Assembly: GCA_051453625.1 (NCBI GenBank)
Contig: JBOZIK010000001.1
Span: 97,843,834-97,907,833 of the forward strand
Source: Welwitschia mirabilis
Taxonomy: Eukaryota; Gnetophyta; Gnetopsida; Welwitschiales
DNA: 64,000 nt
Direction: 5' to 3'
Below are positions 36,532 to 49,100 of this stretch, in pieces. The notes under the pieces are model-generated. The model had not been told where the DNA came from. It ran no database searches and was given only the letters and a program-made list of their open reading frames with translations. Numbering within the stretch: position 1 is the stretch's first letter; every line of letters starts with the position of its first letter. A program made the position numbers and the translations under genes.

Positions 36532-37825
36532 TGATACCACTCAAAATTTGACATTTATGTCAAGTAATTAAGGTATTTTTAGCAAGTTTAATTAATCATC
36601 ATGGCAATTTTATATATTTTTATTAGTTAAGGTTGAAAATCTTGTTTAACTACTAATATCCCTAAATAGTATCATTTTGCAAGTTAAAGTATAACATTAA
36701 GAGCATCATGGTAGGAGATTAAGCTATGTAGAGCATATTTAATGGCAGAACTAGTCATAGGCATGAAAATACTAGTTTCTTGAATAAAATTAGTATCATA
36801 CTTACATTCCTGAGTTCTCTTGATGCACATAATTCATTTTCATAGTTTCTATAAAGAGAAGATACACAAAGAATATTTTATAAGAAGAACCCCTTAATTT
36901 AGTCCCATCATATTTTATGTACTTTGGGCATTATTTAGAATGGCTTCATTAGGCCTTAGAAGCCCTAATTGAAAACTCTAATCTAAGCCTATAAATTCCC
37001 TTCATCACTTCATTTAAAAGGGATAATTTCCATTGTAATATTTCAAGAGATTGAAGATTTAGTCATGAGTTCTTTCTAAGCCTTTCATAAGGATGGGCTA
37101 GCTACTAAGCTAGCATGATGTTTTTCGGTTTAGCATGAGTACGGTTTTTGATTGTTATATTTACTTATTCTTATAGTAAAGCATGATATGTTCTTATTTT
37201 ATTTCTTTAATATCAAGTGTGACTATCATACTTTTTATGCTTAGGATTGGCTAGGTTATGCTTTTACTTTAAGATCTAGTTTGGTGATTATCCTTTACAT
37301 TTTAGCTTCTATAATCTAAATGTTTATTCGATGGATCTTGGGAGACTTCTACTTTCTATGCTTATTTCCTTCTCACTATGAAGGATAGATGGATTGGTTA
37401 TATTGCACTCATGTCTATAATAGATGAGATTATGCCATTGTGCTTAACCTAGAACTACTGAATACTCATGATCATAGTGAATTATATCATTGTAAATGAG
37501 TTGTAAGTAAAGTAATATGTTTTCATTATAAGTAATTATGATTTCCCTTGAATTTTTTATGTTAGTTTGAATACTATGTTTCATTCCTAGCTCTTTAAAT
37601 ATTATCTAAATATCTAATACTTTCTACTTCTATACTTGTTTCACTTATAGCTTTTGTCATCTATCTCTAAGGAATAATGACACTATAACTATACTATAAA
37701 TGTAAGTTCTAGTACTTTTAGTAAAGGCTAGGTTTTGCCATGCAAGATTTGTATCTCTAAGGCAATCTTGTGAATTATCATATATTAAGACAGATATAAG
37801 CATAGCCAAATTTCACTATGAATAG
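36532..37825 (+). mobile_element. A1 3' LTR (about 1.29 kb)
   Basis: Uninterrupted partner of the split 5' LTR (22536-22802 plus 25041-25865). The exact end is uncertain because similarity runs through ccatggatag / ctatgaatag without a clean CA. Confidence 0.8.
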
Positions 37826-38879
37826 TATGAATTTTTTAATAAAATAGGTCATGCATGGGATTCTATGAATCAATTTTAGTTACACCTATAAAAAGATTAA
37901 GTTATTATCATTTTCAAAATTAAAAATAAAATCATATGCTAAAAAGAGATGGAATTTTTATTTTTATTTCTTCATGGATTTATAATGGGAATAGTGAAAT
38001 TTATTTTCAATGGAAGAAGCTAAATTATTAAACTAATATAAATGTATTTTATATTAACTTATAAGAAAGATAATATCAATGGTAAATGTCAATTATTCTA
38101 ACCTAATAATAAAACACTTCAATCTCCATGAAATCTATATATGTAACATGTAAAATTATTCCTAACTTTTTGACTTTATCCTATAATAATGGTATCCAAG
38201 AAAGAACTCCTAAAAATCCTTTTCATCTTATAGTAAGACTATTAGCCTTCTAATGGAGTTAAACAATAGTATATTATGAAGTAATTCATTTTCCACGCAT
38301 GCAAGAATATACTTGTTTTAGTAAGAGGGTAATCATGACAATTTGCCATGGAATGGGATGTGTATTCCTTCCCATATGTAAATCATAGCATGATTATTTC
38401 ATTCACTAAAACATATCATGCATGATTAGATAAGAATTTAATCATAAAATTTTTTAAATTGAATATAAATTTGAGTTAAGCTTAAAATTTTAAAGAATTT
38501 TCAAACATTAGATGTCTTTAGGCCATATGGACTAATCAAAATAACATCTATACCTAATAAGAGATATTTAGTATATGATCATGAGGTCATAAATCCTCAA
38601 AATCAACATTTCACTAAGAGGTATTAAAAAAGACTAAACAATAGACAGGATCATTCAGTTCAATATCAAAATTCTAAAAATGATCAAAATGAAGATACAA
38701 GACCACTAGAATAGCTTATAATGGGGATATACAAGGGATGAAAACCAATCCATATTAACACCATTAAGAGAGAACAACATATACATCCTTACTAATATCA
38801 CTTAATTGTCTCTATTCACCTACATGATTTTTAGCTTTTATTATCCTAAACTATCATACTATAAAAATAGAAATTCAAG
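37826..38879. other. AT-rich DNA between A1 and the minus-strand Athila integrase
   Basis: No gene recognised. It should include the 3' part of the minus-strand Athila-like element. Confidence 0.4.
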
Positions 38880-39450
38880 GGAATTATGAAGAGTTAAGAA
38901 GATTCAAGAAAGTGTCAGAGGTAATGGATGGATGATATGGCTTTGTTCTTTGTCCATTAAGTGCCTTCTTGATAAGTGGATTTAAGATTATAATAACTTC
39001 ATGAAAAAAGATTTCTTAAGCTTTTAAGGGTCCATTATATGTAGATATTGACTTATTATGTAATAAATGCATGCATGAATTACATAATAAAAAATCATCA
39101 TTAGGGATATAGTATTTCCTAATGATATAAGCATCATGATATTTTATTCATCCCATTTTTAAATACAGTATTCTCATAAGATTTCTTTATAATCACTTCA
39201 AACTCATTAAGATTAAGCTTACTAAATTCTAAAGAATAAACAATGCTATGATTAAGATATTTAATTTTATAAAAATCTTTACATTTTATTTCAATATAAA
39301 GATGACATATCTTAGTAAAAATAAGCCTATAAGGAGAAAATTTCAATAGAGATTTTAGAAGTGCTTTAGTAAGCCCAAAGAGCATCATTCAGACAAAGTG
39401 ATAAGCTCAAATTTTGTTTTAAAATTTATGTAGAATTATGTTTTAAAAAA
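38880..39450 (-). pseudogene. Athila-like integrase C-terminal part, minus strand
   Basis: Near 39410-39390 the minus strand reads LNDALWAY (the conserved L-D-D-A-L-W-A-Y-R-T box). After a frame shift, 39388-39134 reads FSPYRLIFTKICHLYIEIK (the S-P-Y-x-L-V-F/Y-G-K-x-C-H-L-P box), then LNLNEFEVIIKKSYEN (the L-x-L-x-E-L-E-E-x-R-x-x-A-Y-E box). Near 38965-38920 it reads LNGQRTKPYHPS (the V-N-G-Q-R-L-K-x-Y box). Motif order is correct for Athila/Tat integrase. A separate copy from A1 and G1, in opposite orientation. Confidence 0.8.
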
Positions 39451-40586
39451 TATAAACCATTTATAATATATGTGGATGTTGCATGTAATGCATAATTTAA
39501 GTCTTTTTAATTTTATAAAAATAACAACCTCTTTCAGAATAATTTAACAATGATTTCTTATAACAAAATGGTTACATAATTATAGAAATATAATGATATA
39601 TATTGATACTTAATAGAGAAATAAGGGAAAGAAAAACATGTAAAGAAGGAAAAAGAGGAATACAAAATTTTTCAAAATTAGTTGCATCAACCATGATGGC
39701 TAATGTCTTACTTATGTATAAATAAGTATCTAAGTTATTCTATCGTAGGATAATGAGCTAAAGAGGTTTCATAACACTTAGGAATAGTTCTTATTTATAA
39801 GTGGATTATATTAGATTAATGTTGGGCTGTGGTATTCAAATGTTTTATTCTTATTCTTTAACATTATCTTCTCTATTTACATTTCTACTATTTTTTATGT
39901 TGGTGATATAATTCTTAATATTTCAAGAAAAAAGATAGTTTATCAGATAATCATGGCCTCATATTTCATTTCATTTCTTTTTTTTTTCTCATGTTACTAA
40001 TGTGTATTAGCTGAAAAGTTAATTTAAGTTCTCTTTNNNNNNNNNNNNNNNNNNNNNNNNNNNNNNNNNNNNNNNNNNNNNNNNNNNNNNNNNNNNNNNN
40101 NNNNNNNNNNNNNNNNNNNNNNNNNNNNNNNNNNNNNNNNNNNNNNNNNNNNNNNNNNNNNNNNNNNNNNNNNNNNNNNNNNNNNNNNNNNNNNNNNNNN
40201 NNNNNNNNNNNNNNNNNNNNNNNNNNNNNNNNNNNNNNNNNNNNNNNNNNNNNNNNNNNNNNNNNNNNNNNNNNNNNNNNNNNNNNNNNNNNNNNNNNNN
40301 NNNNNNNNNNNNNNNNNNNNNNNNNNNNNNNNNNNNNNNNNNNNNNNNNNNNNNNNNNNNNNNNNNNNNNNNNNNNNNNNNNNNNNNNNNNNNNNNNNNN
40401 NNNNNNNNNNNNNNNNNNNNNNNNNNNNNNNNNNNNNNNNNNNNNNNNNNNNNNNNNNNNNNNNNNNNNNNNNNNNNNNNNNNNNNNNNNNNNNNNNNNN
40501 NNNNNNNNNNNNNNNNNNNNNNNNNNNNNNNNNNNNNNNNNNNNNNNNNNNNNNNNNNNNNNNNNNNNNNNNNNNNNNNNNNNNNN

Positions 40587-40620
<34 letters not shown>

Positions 40621-41259
40621 AGAAATAAGCTTGGATGATGTTGTAAAGCTCCATAAGAGTATAATGAGTTTAACATAAAAGACATATTAGTTATTGCAAT
40701 TATGGAATAAGGATATCTGGATGTGGATGTAGATCTTATAGAATATATTATGAAATTAAGTCTAGGATAGCTATGCAAGAAACTAAAATTAAAATAAGTT
40801 TAAAGATCTTGTGAGCTAGCTTATTAATGATGAAAATGATTGAGGTCCAAGAATGAATTTACCATTTAATGTTGTTGTATATTTTTTATGGAAAGATAAT
40901 GCAAGTTTTATCTCATTAACCATAATATATTTCTTCAAACCATATAATTTAGCCAATTAGATGCAAAGGATTTATCCATCCTAATAAAATAAAAAATATT
41001 AACTTTATTTTAAAGCTAATATTTAAAGGGAGGAAAAATGAACATGTGATTTTCAATTTAAACCTATTTAACTCATTTTGTAAGGTAAACCATTTGGACA
41101 TAGGTATAAATAACATTAAGATATTTATATAGTCCTTTAAAGGAAGATGTGATGCTTTGATGCTTTCAAATATCACAGGCTATTCATACTTAGACTAAAC
41201 TAAAGGATAAATCTTTAGCTAAGCATTAACTCTTAATTTTAATTGAGCCTTAAAGATCA
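39451..41259. other. No readable gene; includes a 550-base gap and an (AG)n tract
   Basis: Expected to hold the upstream pol of the minus-strand Athila-like copy, but no motif is readable. The gap at 40037-40586 is followed by an (AG)n microsatellite (40587-40617), which may have caused the gap. The X-filled frames across it are artefacts. Confidence 0.5.
40587..40617. repeat. (AG)n microsatellite at gap edge
   Basis: About 15 AG units immediately after the N run. Confidence 0.95.
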
Positions 41260-42419
41260 TATAATGAACATCAAGCAAGGACCTCAAGAAAATTTTTATG
41301 ATAGATATTAAACTATGTTGAGTAAGCTTCTAAATGATGGAATTTATTTGAGAGAAGGAACTTGAGAATTCTTAGGAATATGTAATACCAAAAACTTAGA
41401 AAAGTTAGATCTATTGTACATGAAAGGCATTAAAAATTAAAATCTTAAAGTCATAGTTAACACCTTAGCACAACTATATCAAATGCTTTAATGATAGAAC
41501 AGAAATAAAATGATACAAGTAGGAAAAAATAGAGAGTTCATGAAATTGAATAAATAACCATTAACAAGGTTGTGGAATAAGTATGTAGCAAATTAGAATA
41601 TATATTAGCTATAACTAAGGACAAAATTAATCTATGCAAACATTACAATTAAAAACAACATGTGCACATAAACTTTATGTAATAACATACATGTATATAA
41701 TCAATGGACATTAACCAAGTAGGTATTATGAATTTTAATAAATATGGACAGTATATTTTTAAATGAAAAGGATATTATTCCTATTAATCCAAAAATTTAA
41801 AAGAGACTAATAAAGATTCTTTTCATATTTATGTAACAAAACAAGAACCAATAAATGAATTTAATAAGAATTAAAAAATAAATAGTAGTTTAAATCCAAA
41901 TCCTAAATAAGAAGAAGGACAAAAAGAAGAAAAAGGAGAAAAAAACAGGTAATGATGAGGCAATTATTGGCCCAAATTAAACCCAATTCTAAAATTATTA
42001 AAGAAAATTTAAATGCTCTTAAAACAAGATTAAGAAAGTTAATTACCAATTATTAGGAACCTTGAAGAAAAAAACTAGTGAAAATAAAGATGAAAGCTAA
42101 AACATTCAATATTATGCTATTTCTTTAGAAGAATTCAAAAATAACAATGTGATTCTACCTCCATATCTTGAAAGATACCTATTAAGTGGAATTATGATAT
42201 GAATAAGTAGTTCATAATGTCTAGGGTAACACTTGTAGAAACATTACAAAAAAATTCTATAATAATTCCCTTACTAGGTCTATTAAAAGAAGTATGTAGT
42301 TACTTGAAGGCTATAAAATATTTATGTAGTAGCCTTAGAAGAAAACTTATAAGAAAAGAAAAATAAGAGGTTATTAAGAATAATGCAAATGAAAAATTAT
42401 CTTAGATATCTATCATTGT
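41260..42419 (+). pseudogene. G1 gag remnant and gag-protease linker
   Basis: Weak gag similarity near 41275-41310 (QENFYDRY then MLSKLLNDGI, cf. Q-x-x-x-E-S-x-x-x-Y-W-x-R-F). Better similarity near 42255-42350: IIPLLGLLKEVCSYLKAIKY followed by LCSSLRRKL, which matches the Athila linker (I-P-L-L-D-A-I-K-x-V-P-x-Y-A-K-x-L-K-x-L-C-x-x-K-R). Boundaries approximate. The 5' LTR of G1 was not found. Confidence 0.55.
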
Positions 42420-42845
42420 AATAAATGAAATAGAAATATAAAAATACAAAGATCCTCTAACTCATAGAATAGAAATTAAAATTAGTGATAAATTGTTTCT
42501 AGTATTATTAGATACAAGAGTAAGGAGTAATTTGATATATTATGGAAGCTATAAAAAATTAGAAAACATAGAATTAGAACCATATAATAAGAGTATACAT
42601 GTATCTAAGAAACCTATTATGAAATATAAATAGATAGTGAAAGATGCATTAATGGAAATATAAGAGTTTACTTACCTCATAGGTTTAGGATTTTACATGA
42701 TAAAACAACAAAGTGAACTGCATTTTGTGATTTTAAGTATGGATTTATTAGCTACAACTAATATAACCCTATATATTAGGAAAGGAATATATGAAATAAA
42801 GATGAAAAATTTAGAAAAATGTATCCAAATAACTAAATAAGTAAA
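42420..42845 (+). pseudogene. G1 aspartic protease
   Basis: Reads KYKDPLTHRIEIKI, then LFLVLLDTRVRSNLIYYGSY: a D-T-G-A-S box changed to D-T-R-V-R, followed by the N-L-I/L-P-Y-x-x-Y continuation. Further on, FVILSMDLLATTNITLYI corresponds to the I-L-G-M/R-x-F-L-A-T box. Few stops, but the catalytic Gly and Ser are lost. Different in detail from the A1 protease, so G1 is another subfamily of the Athila/Tat-like group. Confidence 0.75.
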
Positions 42846-43880
42846 ATAAATTTAAGAAGAGGGGAACTATGATACTTTGAAGGCTAAGATTCAAAATCAT
42901 TTAGAAGTATTAGAAGAAGATGAAGAACATGATATTAATAGTTATTTTAGAATTAAAGTTGAAAAGCACCTCTCAAACGAGGATTAGAATATTATAAGGT
43001 GGAACTTAATAAACCTTTAGTAATTAAAAATAGCCTCATCTGTTCACAAAAGAAAAAGCTAAATTAACTGTTGAAGAAACATATAAAAGCTTTTTTATTA
43101 TTTAAATATAGAAGTAATTTTAGATGATGTTTACACATATAAAATATTTATAGATGTATTTGTTAAATCTATTGGGTAAAATAAGATAAGAACTAATTCC
43201 AAACTACAAGAAAGTATAAAACATAAAATAAAAAATTATTAAAATATGAAATTACTTATACTATTTTAAATTCTAATTAGGTAAGTCCAATGATAATTGT
43301 TCCAAAGAAAGGTGGTAAATTAAACATTTTCATAGATATAACATGTTGAATTCTACAACATATAAGAGTCCTTTTCTTTTATCATTTTTAGATTAAGTTT
43401 TGAATAGGACATTAGCTTATAAACATTATAGTTTTTCGGATCACTATATGAAAATAAGTAAATCAATATTGTCATTAAAGATTAGGAAAATGCTATTGTT
43501 ATTTTTCTATAAAGTTTTATGATTTGAATTATGTAAATCCACTATTACATTAGAAAGGTTAGTTTATCATATATTTAAAGATATGTTGGAAAAACCTATA
43601 AAGGATTTGATGATGAATTCTTAAATTTTAGGTGGGATTATGATTCTTCTTTGAATAGGTTTAAAAGACTTTTAAGTTAAGGTGATCAAAGAGTTTTCTC
43701 ATGGTGGAAAGAGGAATTGTATTAACTCATAAGATTTTAAAGACATGCATCTAAACCAATAAGAATAAAGTAAATACTATTCCTTTAGCTAAAAAAAAAG
43801 AGTGAATGTTACTTCTAGGACATGCAGGTTATTCTAGAAATTTTAGTCAAATTTTAATACAATCTTTTGTTATTTAATAA
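42846..43880 (+). pseudogene. G1 reverse transcriptase, decayed
   Basis: At about 43240-43330, with one TAG probably from TGG, it reads LLKYEITYTILNS then VSPMIIVPKKGGK (the I-x-Y-P-I-x-x-S-x-W-V-S-P-x-x-x-V-P-K-K-G-G box). At 43550-43620 it reads LERLVYHIFKDMLEKPIKD followed by a shifted F-D-D-E-F at 43606-43620, a damaged form of the F-x-D-D catalytic box. At 43800-43850 it reads LLGHAGYSRNFSQ (the L-G-H-A-G-x-Y-R-R-F-I box that ends the RT/connection). Frameshifts and many stops. The next pol segment is found only at 45540, after an insertion. Confidence 0.85.
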
Positions 43881-43885
43881 AATAA

Positions 43886-45420
43886 TGTAAGAGCATATAT
43901 AGTTTTGGTAATTATAGTTTTAATGATTCCACTTGTCAAACGTTTTTATATCATTGTGTAGATAGGTTACAATAGGTATATTAGACCTTGATAGATACTT
44001 GATCATGATGGATCTTTAGAGACAACATCTTATGAAAAAAATTAGATGCTTAACTACAGAATTAATTATTTAAAGATGTCTAAGAAATTAAAGATGTATT
44101 GAGTGAAGACATTTGAAAAGTTGAAGACACCTCATATGTTTTGAAGTTTAAATCAAGAATAAAAGAGAACTATTATATTTAAGATGACTGAGCTAAAAGT
44201 TAAACTTAACACATACGAAGATGTCTACATGTTTGAAGACTTCTATACTGAGCTGAAATAGGTAATAAAGTTAATTTGATTTTTGACTAACATTTTATGC
44301 TTCAGGTGAGCTATGAACCTGTACATCATAGATTCATAATTACAAAGGTCTAAGAATAATACAAAGCAAAATTCATTAAAATTTGGGTAAGTTGACTGAA
44401 GATGTCTATAAAATCAAAAACTTCTTGAACCGAGACTCACATCAATTAAAATTAAAGATACACATCCAAAGATAGATGTTACCTATATGTTACACAGTAG
44501 TTGTGGAATTAAATGACTATATTTCAAGCTTAAATAGATAAGCATTCTTTAATCTTATAAAGCCTCAATGTCATAAAATAGAGAAAAACTTTTGACAGTT
44601 CATTAAGTTAAACAAATATAAAAATCATCAAATGCATGAGTAAAGGCACCTCTCATGAAGAATCAAGGCATCATTACAAAGGAGCTAGTATTTCTATCAG
44701 TGTTATTTCTTGAATCTTCATTGTTGTATTCTTCATTCATACTCATGAATATAACAACAACTTTAAGGAGCTTAAATCTACATTACAATAATATTCTTAG
44801 GCTTGTTTTTGCACTATACTTTTGGTCTTACATTGGACTATCTTATTGTTGAATATTCTTACAAGTCCATTTCTTGAATATCGAATACTTTGTAAGGAAA
44901 CCCTTAGAGGTGTGTGCATTTGAGATAGTGCTTGTAAGAACTTATTTAATGTAAGGTTATTAGTTAGCTAAGAGAACTTTTATTTCCTTGCGAGGGAGAG
45001 AGTGTTTTCTTGTGAGGAGACTCTTATTATTGTAAAGGTTTATGGTGCGTGTGTGAAAACCACTATTTCCTCGTGGGAGAGAGAGTGTATCTTGCAAGGA
45101 GACTCTCATTGTTGTAAAGGTTTATGGTATTCCTGTGAAAACCACTCTTCCCTTGAGGGGAAGAATGTGCTACCTTATGAGAAGACTCTCATTTATTATA
45201 AGGTTAATGGTGTGCTAGAAAACTACTATTTCTTGTGTGCCAAGGATATCCAAAGGTGTGAGTAGAAATTAGCTTCTATGTGTGGAGATACCTAGGTTGG
45301 AAAACCATGTATTATCATTATGCATTTTTATTTTGTTATTAGTTTAAATTTTATTTGGTGGAACTCATTAACCCCTCCATTATGAGTTCAATGAATCCTC
45401 ATATAGTTTAAATAAACAAT
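43886..45420 (+). mobile_element. Insertion between RT and RNase H of G1, probably a solo LTR
   Basis: Pol similarity stops at about 43870 and resumes at about 45540. The intervening DNA could begin TGTAAGAGCATATATAG (43886) and end near taaataaaca (45418). It contains three tandem 82-bp units (44982-45227) and, near 45370, an acccctcc stretch of the kind seen near the ends of some plant Ty1/copia LTRs. No coding capacity that I trust. Insertion is well supported by the host frame; the identity as an LTR is a guess. Confidence 0.55.
44982..45227 (+). repeat. Three tandem copies of a unit of about 82 bp
   Basis: Each unit has ttcc.tg.gaggg followed by gagagtgt, gagactct.att, ttgtaaaggtttatggt and gtgaaaaccact. 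It is the source of the repetitive 87-codon frame at 45002-45265, which I do not regard as a gene. Confidence 0.85.
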
Positions 45421-45539
45421 AGAATGTTAAAAGGAATTTAAAGAATTTAACATAAATTAGTTAAAGCATTTATAATTTAAAGAATTTAACATAAATTGGT
45501 TAAAGCATTTATAATTTAAGGAATGAATTATAATAAAGT
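45421..45539. repeat. Short tandem duplication at the insertion edge
   Basis: The block aagaatttaacataaatt followed by ggttaaagcatttataattt occurs twice in tandem (about 45440-45520), next to where the RNase H frame resumes. Confidence 0.75.
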
Positions 45540-46000
45540 ATTTCATAATATAGTAATAAAAGATGTTTAGGATATAAAGATGGTGATAGTAAAATTTATG
45601 CTATAGCTTACATAAATAAAAGTTTTAATTATACTCAAATGAATTTTAAAGTGATAGAGAAAAAATACTATCTATTGTTTTTGCTTTAGAAAAATGTAGA
45701 ATCATATCTTATATTATCAAATAAGACTATAGACTAAGGATTATGCAATAATACATTTTTTTCAATACACAAGGAAAAAACTATAGATTATAGTAGATAG
45801 AAAGGAATAAAAAATATTATAGTAGATTACTTATCTTAATTGATATTTGAAGAAGTGGAGAAAATATTAGACATTAGGAAACACAATTCCTTGACTATGA
45901 CTTTTATGAGATTTAGAAAGATTTTGCAATATAGAAATTACTAACTACTTAGCCACTAATGTGATATCTAGATACTTATTTTAAAATGAAAAGAAGAAAT
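45540..46000 (+). pseudogene. G1 RNase H, decayed
   Basis: At 45560-45650 it reads LGYKDGDSKIYAIAYINKS followed by NYTQMNFKVIEK: the G-x-x-x-x-G-x-x-x-x-I-x-Y-A-S-x-x-L-x-x-A-Q-x-N-Y-x-x-x-E-K-E box of Ty3/gypsy RNase H. At 45680-45710 VFALEKC is readable in another frame. At 45825-45870 VDYLS then FEEVEKI follows (the V-A-D-x-L-S-R-L box). It separates from the RT part only because of the insertion before it. Confidence 0.8.
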
Positions 46001-46142
46001 TATTATGAAAATATAATAATTATATATGAAAATACTGGAACTTATATAAAATAGGAATATATGAGATTAAAAAAATGCATTAAACATAATTAATAGGATA
46101 TTATCATTAAAATTTTTCATGAATCTAAATTTGAATTCATCA
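46001..46142 (+). pseudogene. G1 integrase zinc-binding region, left half
   Basis: Shifting frames give YENTGTYIK, then IIIKIFHESKFEFIT at about 46098-46142 (the I-L-x-x-C-H-x-S/E-x-x-G-G-H-F box). The frame is cut here by E3. Its continuation, FHYDGKRGVIKIIQ, begins at 57007 on the far side. Confidence 0.75.
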
Positions 46143-49100
46143 CATCTTAATTTTCCAAGGTTCAAAATTTTTTTCCAAATCATTGAATTAAAACTAGATA
46201 AAAATATTTTTTAGATTATGGAGCTCACTAATTTGATTTAATTACTATATTCTTTATTTAAGAACATATTATTATTTGAGATGTAATTCTTTATTTGATG
46301 GCCTTTCTTTTATAACTATTAAAGTTATTATATTGGTGGCTTTTCCTTTGTAACTGTTAAAATTAATGTGATGCATTGTGATTTGGCTTTATTTCATAAA
46401 TTGCTTATTTTACTAAATGCCAATGATTTTCCTTAAATTGTAACTAATATGATTAATGATATGTATTATGGTTGGCTTTATTTCATTTCTTGCTTAATTT
46501 TAGAAAATTCTAGAAAATCTATTAGATTATAATGGCTATAATTAATGATATGCATTATGGTTGGTTTTATTCCGTTCCTTGCTTTATTTTATAAAATTCT
46601 AAAGAATCTATTGAATTATAACTATTATCATTATGTTTATGAAGTTTTTTTTCTATAGCTATTAATGAACATATTCTATTATTTATTGTTTATGACAAGC
46701 TTATTTATTATTTAGATTATTTCTAGTGGCCAAATGTATAGTGGGGTAGGAAAGTGGAGTTAAAATCAATGTCTAATAATAGTCATGGAATTATGTGACT
46801 CTAAAAATTCTTGATCCTCTTGAGTCCTTATAAATATGATACACTTTTACTTGGAATTTATTCTTTGAGAACTACCTAGCATTAAATCTTATTTTAAATA
46901 TCAACTATCTTGGAGTCTTTAAGCTTAAGAAGTAGTAGTCTTGGAGCATGAAAATATCAACCTTGAAGTGTAGGTGTGGTTTAGGTTCTTCTTCTTATAA
47001 GACTCCCATATTTACTTGTAGTTTTTGTTATACGCTTACATGGATTTGTTGAATTTTTTCTTTTTCAAATTATGATTTAGTATTTCTATGTAATTAAACT
47101 TTATGTTACTTATCATTTGCATAACCTGTAATACTTGTTAATTTACTTGTATGGTTTTAGATTATTCTTCTTACATATTTTGTACAACTTTATCTTCTTT
47201 TGCTTGCATATTTTCGATGATTATGATTTTTTTTATTTTTTAATATATCTTTTGTGTATAGTTCTTATGGTTTTCTTAGATCTTTTACATTGTTTCAGTG
47301 TTATCTTACATTTTAGATATGATTCTATTATAGTCTTGCATCTTTTGCATGTTCTAGGTTTTCTCTTAAATGATTATAGAATTTTATGTTTTCTTGCATG
47401 CTTGAATGGCTTTGTTAAATTCTTATTCTATTATTTTATTACCCATTATTTTGCTTTTAAATAAGCTTTATGTTAGCTCTATTTACACAACCTATAATAC
47501 TTGTTAATTGTACTTTATTAGTTAAGCTTTCTTTCTTAGTATCCATTATCTTTTGTGTTGGAATGTCTCTTTCTAAATGGCGTAATAGGTTCTAATCTAT
47601 GTAGTTCTTAGAGAAAAACTAAAATGAAGTATTGAACCCATAATCCTCTTCTGTTTGGTGTAAATTATTGTTCTTTGAATTTGGTCTTATAACTATTAAA
47701 GAACATGAAATTAAAACTAGCCAGGGTAATTAGTTGTATGGACCTTAGAGAGTAAAACCTTTGTTGTACTTCCATTAGCCATGGAAGTGTACTATTAGAG
47801 CTAAAATGGTTAATTGGACATCTTCATATACCTATTAAGCCCCATCTAGTTGTTCTTAATAAGGTTGTATGGATGAATCTTAGAGATAAATCTCTATTGT
47901 ACTACTATTTTCTATAACAGAGTACCTCTATATATTATGGAAATTATTGATAGCCTTTTGATAGGAAACTTGTAAATTACTAGAATTGGAAAATATCTTT
48001 GATATTCTAGAATAATAAAAGAATTTTAAGAAACACAAATAAAGACTAAAGTCTTATTTCTCATATTAGCATATTCTAGTCTTAGATGTATTTCAAGTTA
48101 TTGACTTACCCTCATGTCTTAGGTATATTCTTTTGGTTTTGGTTACCTTCCTTTCCTTCCTTTACTAGTTGGGTCATACTAAGAACTTTGATGAACATAG
48201 TTATTATGCCATTTTATTTGTATATGTTGATATACTCACATAGATTTTACGAATTAACAAAGGAATTCTTACTACTATTAACTTAAGTAATTTTTATTAT
48301 TTACTTTATGGTTTATGTAGTTATGATTTGTATTAACATTAAATTTTTGAACTAGCTATTATGTTTTAACTTGAGAAGTTATATTGTTATTATTACATGT
48401 TTTTTATAGTTATTATGTAAACATTCTAACTCCCCTATTAACTTATTAATTTGTTTTATNNNNNNNNNNNNNNNNNNNNNNNNNNNNNNNNNNNNNNNNN
48501 NNNNNNNNNNNNNNNNNNNNNNNNNNNNNNNNNNNNNNNNNNNNNNNNNNNNNNNNNNNNNNNNNNNNNNNNNNNNNNNNNNNNNNNNNNNNNNNNNNNN
48601 NNNNNNNNNNNNNNNNNNNNNNNNNNNNNNNNNNNNNNNNNNNNNNNNNNNNNNNNNNNNNNNNNNNNNNNNNNNNNNNNNNNNNNNNNNNNNNNNNNNN
48701 NNNNNNNNNNNNNNNNNNNNNNNNNNNNNNNNNNNNNNNNNNNNNNNNNNNNNNNNNNNNNNNNNNNNNNNNNNNNNNNNNNNNNNNNNNNNNNNNNNNN
48801 NNNNNNNNNNNNNNNNNNNNNNNNNNNNNNNNNNNNNNNNNNNNNNNNNNNNNNNNNNNNNNNNNNNNNNNNNNNNNNNNNNNNNNNNNNNNNNNNNNNN
48901 NNNNNNNNNNNNNNNNNNNNNNNNNNNNNNNNNNNNNNNNNNNNNNNNNNNNNNNNNNNNNNNNNNNNNNNNNNNNNNNNNNNNNNNNNNNNNNNNNNNN
49001 NNNNNNNNNNNNNNNNNNNNNNNNNNNNNNNNNNNNNNNNNNNNNNNNNNNNNNNNNNNNNNNNNNNNNNNNNNNNNNNNNNNNNNNNNNNNNNNNNNNN

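Noticed and set aside
45002-45265. 87-codon frame with internal repeats
   Set aside because: Product of three tandem 82-bp DNA units in a non-coding insertion, not a repeat protein.
47135-47464. 109-codon hydrophobic frame
   Set aside because: Lies inside the E3 5' LTR. It is Phe/Leu/Tyr-rich because of T-rich DNA, and the matching site in the other LTR is broken.
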